From an uncultured Prevotella sp. (GTDB lineage Bacteria; Bacteroidota; Bacteroidia; Bacteroidales; Bacteroidaceae): a stretch of 9,650 nt of DNA. The DNA lies in NCBI GenBank assembly GCA_947095945.1, contig CAMUQM010000066.1:1-9650 (forward strand), read 5' to 3'. The number at the start of each line of letters is the position of its first letter. Positions within the stretch are counted from its first letter, which is position 1. The notes under the pieces were generated by a model, which made no database searches, had not been told where the DNA came from, and saw only the letters and a program-made list of their open reading frames with translations. Below are positions 1-6,203 of the stretch, piece after piece. The translations under genes were made by a program, and so were the position numbers.

Positions 1-299
1 TCCGGTGTCACAACCTTCTTCTTCTCTACCACTTCATAGTCATTAATGATGTTCAACACCACGTTCGGTGCCACGACCGACAGACGGGAGATTTCATCAT
101 CGGTAAAGAACTTGTTACTCACCTTGATGATTCCCTTTGTGCCTACCATCTTCGATGAGAAGTTAAAACCGATAGTAACAGGTGTGGAGAGCTTCTGGAG
201 CTGTAGTAGGTTTACCACCTGAAAGGTCTTTTCAGCTGGAATATGATCTATAACGGTGCCGCTCTCAATAGCAGCTACCAGACGTTCTTTCTTTGACAT
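1..299 (-). CDS. pyrI: Aspartate carbamoyltransferase regulatory subunit (partial, C-terminus off window)
   Basis: Regulatory chain of aspartate carbamoyltransferase. In the characterised enzyme it binds nucleotide effectors (ATP, CTP, UTP) and holds the catalytic trimers together. Not a complete ORF here: it starts at the ATG at 299 and reads open to the left edge, giving 99 full codons. The start MSKKERLVAAIESGTVIDHI matches the allosteric-domain start of PyrI, including the GTVIDHIPA motif (residues 14-22). Further on are VTIGFNFSSKMVG and VVLNIINDYEVVEK, which match the family's 'TIGLN' and 'NxIxxYEVV' segments. The four-cysteine zinc domain that contacts PyrB would lie beyond position 1 and cannot be checked. 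Its partner pyrB is upstream on the same strand, but two lipoprotein genes lie between them. The identification is firm from sequence; effector response is not visible. Confidence 0.95.
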   Translation of the reverse strand, partial: MSKKERLVAAIESGTVIDHIPAEKTFQVVNLLQLQKLSTPVTIGFNFSSKMVGTKGIIKVSNKFFTDDEISRLSVVAPNVVLNIINDYEVVEKKKVVTP

Positions 300-323
300 A
301 ATCATATAAGCCTCACTCTGTCT

Positions 324-337
324 CCTTAAAATTAAGG
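324..337. repeat. Inverted repeat in the pyrI leader
   Basis: CCTTAA and TTAAGG flank AA, giving a 14-base near-palindrome 25 bases before the pyrI ATG on the minus strand. On that strand its right arm (TTAAGGAG) also carries an AGGAG-like sequence, but too far from the start to be a normal ribosome site. No T-run follows. Function unknown. Confidence 0.35.
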
Positions 338-376
338 AATGCCTGACAGGGCGTTTGTGGGCTATTTTCTTTGTTC

Positions 377-395
377 ACTCATAGGCATTATGAGT
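377..395. repeat. Hairpin just after the first BACON-like lipoprotein gene
   Basis: ACTCATA (377-383) and TATGAGT (389-395) form a perfect 7-base inverted repeat around GGCAT, seven bases past the lipoprotein stop. No T-run follows on the minus strand, so it is more likely a 3'-end stabiliser or processing structure than a terminator. It overlaps the 3'-flank sequence shared by both lipoprotein copies. Confidence 0.4.
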
Positions 396-402
396 ATGTA
401 TT

Positions 403-822
403 CTATTTTTCTTGGGTGATTTTCACTCTATCTACGGCATCATCTGCTCTTAGCCAAAAGGTTAGCTTACGCATTTTACCAGTGGTATTTGGATCAATGG
501 TAATCGTAAGTATATTACTTGTTAATTCTGCTGAGGACCATTTTCCAACGATGCCAGTACTGATTACCTTTTCTCCATATAGTGTTGATGAATCATCAAC
601 GGTCATACTTGCAAATCGCAGAGTTTGGTAGCTGGTGCATACTAATTTATAGGTTCCTCCTTCAGCAGGAACTGTTATATTCCTTGGGTCACCAGTATAA
701 TCAGAAGTCCACTTAAAAGTTGTTCTATTAATGTCATCATCTGTATTCTTTCTACAACTGAATATAGTGGTCAAAATAATCAGCAACAATGCTGCAAGCG
801 TTATTTTTGTTTGTTTATTCAT
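403..822 (-). CDS. Small lipoprotein with BACON-like beta domain, copy 1
   Basis: A 139-residue predicted lipoprotein. Residues 1-22 form a lipoprotein signal peptide (basic start, then AALLLIILTTIFS) with the lipidated cysteine at C23. An acidic stretch follows close behind (DDD at 28-30), resembling surface-export signals of Bacteroidetes lipoproteins; surface exposure is inference. The body has the pattern of BACON/Ig-like domains: ITVPAEGGTYKLVCTS, then LTITIDPNTTGKMRKLTFWL, ending in VKITQEK. BACON domains are linked to carbohydrate or mucin binding, but this protein carries no enzyme domain, so its ligand is unknown. I chose the ATG at 822 over an in-frame TTG at 828 because it gives the same length as the neighbouring paralogue and aligns without a gap at the N-terminus. 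It lies 43 bases after copy 2 and 103 bases before pyrI. Confidence 0.82.
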   Translation of the reverse strand: MNKQTKITLAALLLIILTTIFSCRKNTDDDINRTTFKWTSDYTGDPRNITVPAEGGTYKLVCTSYQTLRFASMTVDDSSTLYGEKVISTGIVGKWSSAELTSNILTITIDPNTTGKMRKLTFWLRADDAVDRVKITQEK

Positions 823-865
823 GTTCAAAAAATAAATAAAATTATATATGTATCATGAGTATGTT

Positions 866-1285
866 TTATTTGTTTTGTATCACTACTACATGATCGAAGA
901 CATCGCCAGCTGTCACTGCGATAGATAATTTGCGTTCTTTACCTGTTGCGTTGGGGAGAAGAGTAATATAAAAAGTATTTTCTTTCGCTGATATGTCATA
1001 CCAATCATATTTGATATGATGGAAATTTTGCTCTTTACTTGAACCATAGATGGTTGTGTCTGGAGATGTAACGCTACTAATCCATGGTCCCCCATAGTTG
1101 GTACATTTTAACAGATAAGTTCCTCCTTCTGCTGTAACAGTAATCTTTCTTGGGTCTCCTTGTTGGTTCGAAGTCCATTTCATAGGATCCCAACGACCAT
1201 CTTCAGAGTTTAGTTCACAGCTGAATATGGTGGTCAAAACTATCAGTAGCAAAGCGGCAAACGTACTCTTTTTAAATTTACTCAT
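866..1285 (-). CDS. Small lipoprotein with BACON-like beta domain, copy 2
   Basis: A 139-residue paralogue of the gene immediately downstream. The first 23 residues are nearly the same (17 of 23 identical), with the lipidation cysteine again at C23, followed by ELNSED. The shared core is KWTSxxxGDPRxITVxAEGGTY. The middle (about residues 65-105) diverges strongly, and the end has the BACON-like pattern FYITLLPNATGKERKLSIAV then VVVIQNK. It starts 22 bases after the pyrB stop, so it may be co-transcribed with pyrB, although a -7-like TAACTTTA box sits in that gap. It is probably anchored in the outer membrane; the ligand is unknown. The BACON assignment comes from the strand pattern, not a search, and another Ig-like family is possible. 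Confidence 0.83.
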   Translation of the reverse strand: MSKFKKSTFAALLLIVLTTIFSCELNSEDGRWDPMKWTSNQQGDPRKITVTAEGGTYLLKCTNYGGPWISSVTSPDTTIYGSSKEQNFHHIKYDWYDISAKENTFYITLLPNATGKERKLSIAVTAGDVFDHVVVIQNK

Positions 1286-1299
1286 ACTCGTAAAAATGA

Positions 1300-1307
1300 T
1301 AAAGTTA
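1300..1307 (-). promoter_or_regulatory. Possible -7 box ahead of the lipoprotein pair
   Basis: Read on the minus strand, TAACTTTA begins directly after the pyrB stop codon and lies 14 bases before the ATG of lipoprotein copy 2. It differs from the Bacteroidetes -7 consensus TAnnTTTG only in the last base and is the same eight bases seen ahead of pyrB. No TTTG lies at the expected -33 distance. It may let the lipoproteins be transcribed apart from pyrB, but a chance match in AT-rich DNA is quite possible. Confidence 0.3.
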
Positions 1308-2255
1308 TTATTCCAAAATTGTCTTATCGTTTTTTACATCCTCCATAGATATACCAAGACAATGACAGAAGATAGCTTCACGCGCAAAGAGACCATTGCG
1401 AGCCTGCTCTATGTAGTAAGCATGTGGACTATCATCGACATCGTATGCAATCTCGTTTACACGTGGAAGCGGATGAAGAATCTTCATGTTTGGACGAGCC
1501 AAAGAGAGCATATCACGTCGTAGGATATAAACATTTTTCACACGTTCATATTCCATTAAGTCAGAAAAGCGTTCTTTCTGTACGCGTGTCATATAGATAA
1601 TATCTGCATTAGCAATTACTTCTGGTGTAAAATCTTCATGCTCTTCGAAGTGGATATTATGCTCACGACAGTATACCTTATACTCCTCTGGCATAGCGAG
1701 TTCCTTTGGTGCAATAAAGTGAAACGTTGGGTTGAAATGGCGCATAGCCATAAGAAGAGAATGGACGGTTCTACCGTATTTAAGATCACCAACAAGATAG
1801 ATGTTCAGGTTCTCCAATGTTCCTTGTGTCTGATTAATCGTATAGAGGTCAAGCAGACATTGTGATGGATGTTGATGTGCTCCATCTCCAGCATTGATGA
1901 CAGGCACAGGTGTCACTTCAGAAGCATATTGTGCTGCACCTTCTATATAATGTCGCATGACAATGGCATCAGCATAGTTAGAAACCATGAGGATGGTGTC
2001 TTTCAGAGTTTCACCTTTACTAACACTCGAAACCTTTGCATCGGTAAAGCCAATAACACGTGCACCAAGTCGGTTAGCAGCTGTTTCAAAACTAAGTCGG
2101 GTTCGTGTAGAAGGCTCATAGAAGAGCGTTGCAATTACTTTCCCTTTAAGTAGCTCACGATTAGGATGTTTCTCAAACTCTTGAGCCATTTCAATAAGGT
2201 AGAGTAGCTGTTCACGATCTAACCCTTCGATATTCACAAAGTTATGCTTTTTCAT
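1308..2255 (-). CDS. pyrB: Aspartate carbamoyltransferase catalytic subunit
   Basis: Transfers the carbamoyl group of carbamoyl phosphate to aspartate, making N-carbamoyl-aspartate, the first committed step of cytoplasmic pyrimidine synthesis. At 315 residues it is close to the E. coli chain (about 310). Visible motifs: the carbamoyl-phosphate loop STRTRLSFE (49-57), SVSKGETLKDT with S79 and K80 of the mobile '80s loop' (76-87), HQHPSQ (127-132), GDLKYGRTVHS (156-166), the aspartate-binding TRVQKERF (223-230) and HPLPRV (261-266). All catalytic elements look intact. It heads a minus-strand run toward pyrI, but two lipoprotein genes sit between the subunit genes. The ATG at 2255 is preceded by a TAACTTTA box at 2291-2298. 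I see no UMP-type attenuator or leader peptide upstream. Confidence 0.97.
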   Translation of the reverse strand: MKKHNFVNIEGLDREQLLYLIEMAQEFEKHPNRELLKGKVIATLFYEPSTRTRLSFETAANRLGARVIGFTDAKVSSVSKGETLKDTILMVSNYADAIVMRHYIEGAAQYASEVTPVPVINAGDGAHQHPSQCLLDLYTINQTQGTLENLNIYLVGDLKYGRTVHSLLMAMRHFNPTFHFIAPKELAMPEEYKVYCREHNIHFEEHEDFTPEVIANADIIYMTRVQKERFSDLMEYERVKNVYILRRDMLSLARPNMKILHPLPRVNEIAYDVDDSPHAYYIEQARNGLFAREAIFCHCLGISMEDVKNDKTILE

Positions 2256-2290
2256 ATTTGTTTTGTGATGTTTTAGTTCTTTTCTGTTGG

Positions 2291-2298
2291 TAAAGTTA
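2291..2298 (-). promoter_or_regulatory. Probable pyrB promoter -7 box
   Basis: TAACTTTA on the minus strand, 35 bases before the pyrB ATG, is a one-mismatch version of the Bacteroidetes -7 element TAnnTTTG. A TTG lies 17 bases upstream on the same strand, slightly short of the usual spacing of about 19, so the -33 element is weak. Confidence 0.45.
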
Positions 2299-2369
2299 CA
2301 TTATTATTTTCTAATCAACGAACTATAAAAAGGGAAATATCCACCTATATCAAAAAAATATCTATTTAT

Positions 2370-2400
2370 TTTGCTTATCCATTGATTTACATTATCTTTG
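2370..2400 (+). promoter_or_regulatory. Promoter of the penicillin-binding protein gene
   Basis: TTTG at 2370-2373, a 19-base spacer, then TATCTTTG at 2393-2400. This is a full match to the Bacteroidetes housekeeping sigma pattern TTTG-N19-TAnnTTTG. Only 19 bases separate the -7 box from the ATG at 2420, so the leader would be very short. It lies in the 164-base gap shared with the divergent pyrB. Confidence 0.75.
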
Positions 2401-2419
2401 CATAATATTTTCACAATTT

Positions 2420-4723
2420 ATGAGAAGACATTTCGTACATTTCCTTTGGGGATCACTTCTTGCCATATTAGGCTTAGTCTTCGTATTCTTCATTTCTGTA
2501 TGGAACGGATGGGTAGGATACATGCCTAATATGGATGAACTGTCTAACCCTATAGATAAGTTTGCTTCACAGGTCTATTCTTCTGACCAGCAGCTCATTG
2601 GAACTTGGAACGCGGATAATAATAACCGTGTGGCAATTGATTATAATGGTCTGTCGCCACATCTTGTTCATGCGCTTGTTGCAACGGAAGATGAGCGTTT
2701 TTATGACCATTCAGGTATCGACTTTATAGCACTTGGTCGTGCTGTTGTGAAGCGTGGTGTGATGGGACAAGCAAGTGCTGGTGGTGGTTCTACAATCACA
2801 CAGCAGCTTGCTAAGCAGCTTTTCTCTGAAAAAGCACATAGCACAGTAGAGCGTCTTTTACAGAAACCTATTGAGTGGATTATCGCTGTAAAGCTGGAAC
2901 GTCACTTTACAAAGGAAGAAATACTTGCTATGTATTTCAACTACTTTGACTTCCTTCATAATGCTGTGGGCATCAAGCGAGCTGCAAATGTCTATTTTGA
3001 TAAGGAACCTCGTAAACTTACAGTGACTGAGGCGGCTATGTTAGTTGGACTTTGTAAGAACCCTTCTATGTTTAATCCACTTCGTTACCCTGAGCGTTGC
3101 TTGCAGCGTCGTAATGTGGTATTGATGCAGATGGTTAAGTCTGGCTATGTGACAAAAGCTGAATTCGAGGAGCTTTCACAGCGTCCATTAGGTCTTCATT
3201 TTACAAAGTCAAAGCCAGTGAGTGGAGCGGGTGATTATTTCCAAGCATTCCTTCGTCAGTATATGATGGCAAAGAAGCCTGAACGAGAGAATTATCAAGC
3301 ATGGCAGAATCGTCAGTTTGTTCTTGATTCTATCGCATGGGAACAGGACCCACTTTATGGTTGGTGTAATAAAAATACGAAGCGTAATGGCGAACCTTAT
3401 AATGTAAATACTGATGGTTTGCGTATCTATACAACCATTGATACACGCATGCAGCAGTATGCAGAAGAGTCTGTACGCAAGCATGTAGGTGGATACTTAC
3501 AGTCACAGTTTAATCTTGCAATGCGTTATAAGAAGAATGCTCCATTCTCATCTAATATTTCTCGTCGTACGATAAAGGAGATTTTGAATCATTCATGTCG
3601 TCAAACTGTACGCTATCGTCGTCTGAAAGAGCAGGGAGCTACACCTGATGAAATTAGACGTAGCTTCCAAACACCTCATGAGATGACACTTTTTACTTAT
3701 CATGGCGATATTGATACGGTAATGACACCAATCGACTCAATACGTTATTATAAGTCGTTCCTTCGTTCTGCTTTTGTTAGTATGGACCCACATACGGGTG
3801 CTGTTAAGGCTTATGTGGGTGGTATCGACTATCAGCACTTCAAGTATGATGTCGTGATGGGTGGTCGTCGTCAGGTGGGCTCAACGATCAAGCCATTCCT
3901 CTATGCGCTTGCCATGCAGAATGGTATGACTCCTTGTACGCTCGCTCCAAACGTACAGCGTACTTATGGTGGATGGACACCTCGTAATGGTTCTCGTGCT
4001 CGTTATGGTCAGGATGTTCCTTTGCGCTGGGCTTTACAGCAGTCTAATAACTGGATTTCTGCTTATTTGATTAACCTCCTTGGTCCTTCTCAGTTTGTAA
4101 ATATTCTGCATGACTTCGGTTTGAATAATCCAGATATTGATAAGAATACGAGTCCTGTGTTATGTCTTGGACCTTGTGAGGCATCTGTAGGTGAAATGGC
4201 AAGTGCTTATACAACCTTTGCGAATGGTGGAATTCGTTGTGCTCCGCTCTTTGTTACAAAGATTGAAGACAGCCATGGCAACGTCATTGCTAAGTTCCAG
4301 CCATTAATGACAGAGGTTATTTCAGAGATAAGTTCTTATCAGATGATTGATATGATGCGTGCCGTTATTCAAGGCGGTACAGGTAGTCGTTTGCGTTACG
4401 CTTATCATCTTACTGCTGATATCGGTGGAAAGACAGGTACTACTAATAACAACTCGGATGGTTGGTTCATGGGTATTACACCAGAACTCGTTAGTGGTTG
4501 CTGGGTAGGTGGTGAGGATCGTGATATCCACTTTGATCATACTTCAATGGGACAGGGGGCCACAACTGCGCTACCTGTATGGGCTTACTTTATGCAGCGT
4601 GTCTATGCAGACAAGAGATTAGGTTATAATCAAAGTACAAAGTTTAATGTTCCTGCTAAATTTAATCCTTGTGAAACAGCTGATACAATTAATATTAATG
4701 GTATACAAGAAGAGTACTTCTAA
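2420..4723 (+). CDS. Class A penicillin-binding protein (PBP1A family), bifunctional glycosyltransferase/transpeptidase
   Basis: Polymerises lipid II into glycan strands and cross-links the peptides, acting on the periplasmic side of the inner membrane. Residues about 8-28 form the single N-terminal membrane anchor. The GT51 glycosyltransferase domain (about 50-260) shows EDERFYDHSG (90-99, catalytic E90), GGSTITQQLAKQLF (122-135), KPIEWIIAVKLE (149-160, second catalytic Glu at 152) and EEILAMYFN (166-174). The transpeptidase domain has STIK (488-491, acylated Ser488), SNN (542-544) and KTGTT (671-675). Both activities look intact. At 767 residues it fits class A proteins of this phylum. A linker of about 185 residues (260-445) separates the domains and contains a basic helical stretch (about 365-410). 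It is monocistronic: its own promoter lies upstream and a strong hairpin downstream. Whether it corresponds to PBP1A or PBP1C by function is not decided here. Confidence 0.95.
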   Translation: MRRHFVHFLWGSLLAILGLVFVFFISVWNGWVGYMPNMDELSNPIDKFASQVYSSDQQLIGTWNADNNNRVAIDYNGLSPHLVHALVATEDERFYDHSGIDFIALGRAVVKRGVMGQASAGGGSTITQQLAKQLFSEKAHSTVERLLQKPIEWIIAVKLERHFTKEEILAMYFNYFDFLHNAVGIKRAANVYFDKEPRKLTVTEAAMLVGLCKNPSMFNPLRYPERCLQRRNVVLMQMVKSGYVTKAEFEELSQRPLGLHFTKSKPVSGAGDYFQAFLRQYMMAKKPERENYQAWQNRQFVLDSIAWEQDPLYGWCNKNTKRNGEPYNVNTDGLRIYTTIDTRMQQYAEESVRKHVGGYLQSQFNLAMRYKKNAPFSSNISRRTIKEILNHSCRQTVRYRRLKEQGATPDEIRRSFQTPHEMTLFTYHGDIDTVMTPIDSIRYYKSFLRSAFVSMDPHTGAVKAYVGGIDYQHFKYDVVMGGRRQVGSTIKPFLYALAMQNGMTPCTLAPNVQRTYGGWTPRNGSRARYGQDVPLRWALQQSNNWISAYLINLLGPSQFVNILHDFGLNNPDIDKNTSPVLCLGPCEASVGEMASAYTTFANGGIRCAPLFVTKIEDSHGNVIAKFQPLMTEVISEISSYQMIDMMRAVIQGGTGSRLRYAYHLTADIGGKTGTTNNNSDGWFMGITPELVSGCWVGGEDRDIHFDHTSMGQGATTALPVWAYFMQRVYADKRLGYNQSTKFNVPAKFNPCETADTININGIQEEYF

Positions 4724-4741
4724 AGTTTTTATTAAAAACTT
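4723..4741 (+). repeat. Small hairpin at the stop codon of the penicillin-binding protein gene
   Basis: AAGTTTTT (4723-4730) and AAAAACTT (4734-4741) form a perfect 8-base inverted repeat around the loop ATT, starting on the last base of the TAA stop. It is AT-only apart from one G-C pair, so it is weak alone. It may protect the 3' end or act with the larger hairpin that follows. Confidence 0.5.
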
Positions 4742-4754
4742 CTGACAGTATAAA

Positions 4755-4800
4755 ATATAAAAAGAGGGATACACAAATCAGTGTATTCCTCTTTTTATAT
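4755..4800. terminator. Strong bidirectional rho-independent terminator
   Basis: Arms at 4755-4774 and 4781-4800 pair over 20 bases with one G-T mismatch (4768 with 4787) around the six-base loop AAATCA. The GC-rich upper stem (GAGGGATACAC) is flanked by A5 on one side and T5 plus TATAT on the other, so either strand ends in a U-rich tract. It would stop the plus-strand penicillin-binding protein transcript and any minus-strand transcript arriving from the gene at 4976-5521. Confidence 0.85.
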
Positions 4801-4975
4801 CTCAGTTCTGTTAATGTCAACTTTGTAAAGGGATGTGATGCTTCCTTCTAACAATAAACCGCTTTTCAATCGTCACAATATTGCTTGTTATTAAACCCTT
4901 AACACGAATGGTGCTAACCGATAGCACAATATGTGTTGAGCACCAACACAAAGCTATATGTGAGTCACTAACAAA
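4801..4975. other. Convergent intergenic stretch with linked hairpins
   Basis: This stretch lies between the terminator and the stop of the minus-strand gene and has no credible protein gene. Two adjacent perfect hairpins occur: GTGCTA/TAGCAC (4911-4916 with 4922-4927) and TGTGTTG/CAACACA (4932-4938 with 4944-4950). The loop of the second (AGCAC, 4939-4943) is also complementary to the 5' arm of the first, and GGTGCT (4910-4915) can pair with AGCACC (4939-4944), so two folds compete. It may be a dispersed palindromic intergenic repeat of the host or part of a small RNA. A single copy in this window cannot decide. Confidence 0.5.
4949..4956 (-). promoter_or_regulatory. Possible minus-strand -7 box in the convergent gap
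   Basis: TAGCTTTG on the minus strand matches the -7 consensus TAnnTTTG exactly. A TTTG occurs upstream at 4972-4975, but only 15 bases away where about 19 is usual. It would start a transcript near 4942 running to the hairpin at 4755-4800, with no protein gene inside. It overlaps the end of the second hairpin, so it could be a chance match. Confidence 0.3.
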
Positions 4976-5521
4976 CTACATTATTGTCATGTGGTAGCCC
5001 ATTCGCTTTAATTGCATCGCTACACCCATAAAGTACATTTGGTGAAGGGCTGCAACATAGGCATGAAAGGCATCACTGCTGCCAGGAGCAATAGGAAGAT
5101 GACGGAGCAGACTATTAGTGCGAGATGCACACTTTGCAACAATATTAGCAACATCCTTATGTTCTTCAGCTGTAAGAAGTAGTACCTTCTCACAGATATA
5201 GTCATCCATGTGGTCGTAGTCAATTTGATTGCGAAGATAAGTATAGAGGTTTTCTACCTTATTATATAGCTCCCAATCTTCGTCCCAGTATTTTGCAATT
5301 GCCATACCGACGTACATCATCCATCCAAGGGAAACAGTAGGGTAGGTCGCAAACTCTCGCATACCATCGGGTAGGTACGCTTCAGCAATGCTTAACCATT
5401 TTTCTTCCATGTCTGTTGTATCGGGCAATATCTTGTCTACAAGCTCCTTTTCTTGTAGATAGGCTGTCAAGTCTTCTTTGAATTTCTCTTCGAATGGATA
5501 TCTTAATTGTTCGTCCTGCAT
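4976..5521 (-). CDS. Uncharacterised helical cytoplasmic protein
   Basis: I do not recognise this 181-residue protein and assign no function. It has no signal peptide or clear membrane segment and looks mostly alpha-helical. Distinctive parts are an acidic start (EEKFKEDLTAYLQEKE, 11-26), an aromatic and methionine-rich segment YPTVSLGWMMYVGMAIAKYW (60-79), an acidic DYDHMDDY run (101-108), and a C-terminal helix with HQMYFMGVAMQLKRMGYHM (160-178). No metal-site or nucleotide-binding motif stands out. The ATG at 5521 lies 40 bases after the stop of the secreted protein gene upstream on the same strand, so the two are probably co-transcribed. Downstream it faces the convergent penicillin-binding protein gene across the terminator. 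Coding is supported by normal codon use and an intact frame. Confidence 0.8.
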   Translation of the reverse strand: MQDEQLRYPFEEKFKEDLTAYLQEKELVDKILPDTTDMEEKWLSIAEAYLPDGMREFATYPTVSLGWMMYVGMAIAKYWDEDWELYNKVENLYTYLRNQIDYDHMDDYICEKVLLLTAEEHKDVANIVAKCASRTNSLLRHLPIAPGSSDAFHAYVAALHQMYFMGVAMQLKRMGYHMTIM

Positions 5522-5561
5522 TATGATGTATCTTAGATTATAGAATTATTCTTACCTCTCC

Positions 5562-6086
5562 TTATAAAGATTTTTCTGCTAACTTTTTCTTTACCTCTGC
5601 AAGTGCAGCAATCCAGTCGGTATCGAGGGAGAACTGAGTAAGATAATCCTCACTGTTGAAATAAACCAATACAAGATTCTTATCAGGATCATTATAGAGT
5701 GGGTGATTGATACTTGCATCACGAAATATTTTGAGGATTTGTTCTTTCTTCTTTTGCTTGTCAGCACGTGCATATTGCTTTGTAAAGAGATTAACATATT
5801 CGTGCATGTAATAAGCCATAGAGTCAAGCTGAGCATTGAGATGAGCAATTTCTTTGTTAGATAGCTGCTTTGTTGTATCAACGATAGCTGATAATGTGCG
5901 AGTGTTAAGATAAGTGATAGCATCAACTTTGAAAGAAGCTGCCTTACGAACGTTTACATCTTCTTTGTTATCAGTTGCAATCTTGTAAGCACTTGTATAT
6001 AGTTGTTTCGATACACGTTCCTGTTGAGCATGTACCGTTAGTACAGATGCGAGAAGAAATGAAAGAGCTATAATTTTATTTTTCAT
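5562..6086 (-). CDS. Small secreted or periplasmic protein of unknown function
   Basis: A 174-residue protein with a clear Sec signal peptide: MKNK, then hydrophobic IIALSFLLASVLTV and a likely cut after VHA (20) before QQERVSKQ. There is no lipobox cysteine, so it should be soluble in the periplasm or exported. The mature part is highly charged and helical, with a lysine-rich stretch RADKQKKKEQILKIF (107-121), then NHPLYNDPDKNLVLVYFNSE (127-146) and a final amphipathic helix AALAEVKKKLAEK (160-172). I recognise no domain and see no catalytic motif. It sits 117 bases downstream of ruvC and 40 bases upstream of another unassigned gene. No consensus -7 box lies directly upstream on its strand, so it may depend on read-through or a non-standard promoter. 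Confidence 0.82.
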   Translation of the reverse strand: MKNKIIALSFLLASVLTVHAQQERVSKQLYTSAYKIATDNKEDVNVRKAASFKVDAITYLNTRTLSAIVDTTKQLSNKEIAHLNAQLDSMAYYMHEYVNLFTKQYARADKQKKKEQILKIFRDASINHPLYNDPDKNLVLVYFNSEDYLTQFSLDTDWIAALAEVKKKLAEKSL

Positions 6087-6165
6087 ATGTTTGACTTTTT
6101 ATCCTTGTGTTGTTTTAGTTTTATCTTTGACGCTATTGAAGTCTTTTGGGTTTAAATTTTACAGT

Positions 6166-6183
6166 CATATATTTAAGTATATG
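6166..6183. repeat. Weak hairpin downstream of ruvC
   Basis: CATATA (6166-6171) and TATATG (6178-6183) form a perfect 6-base inverted repeat around TTTAAG, 20 bases past the ruvC stop. ACAG and CTGT lie just outside. There is no T-run after it on the minus strand, so it is a poor terminator candidate, and ruvC transcription may continue into the secreted protein gene. Confidence 0.3.
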
Positions 6184-6203
6184 TAGCTGTATTCGACTTG
6201 TGT

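Noticed and set aside
403..828. TTG start at 828 for the first lipoprotein
   Set aside because: The ATG at 822 gives exactly the same length and gap-free N-terminal alignment with the paralogue next door.
371..2153. Plus-strand open frames opposite the lipoprotein genes and pyrB
   Set aside because: They are antisense to well-supported genes, have no promoter or family-like sequence, and their translations look like reverse-complement shadows.
2679..2900. Possible monofunctional glycosyltransferase or a broken penicillin-binding protein
   Set aside because: The frame continues into a complete transpeptidase domain with STIK, SNN and KTG motifs, so it is an intact bifunctional protein.
3209..3484. 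Minus-strand frame inside the penicillin-binding protein gene
   Set aside because: The plus-strand protein is continuous with family motifs on both sides, so the antisense frame is a shadow.
6122..6129. Plus-strand TATCTTTG resembling a -7 box
   Set aside because: No plus-strand gene follows it, only the antisense of ruvC, and no -33 partner was seen; probably chance in AT-rich DNA.
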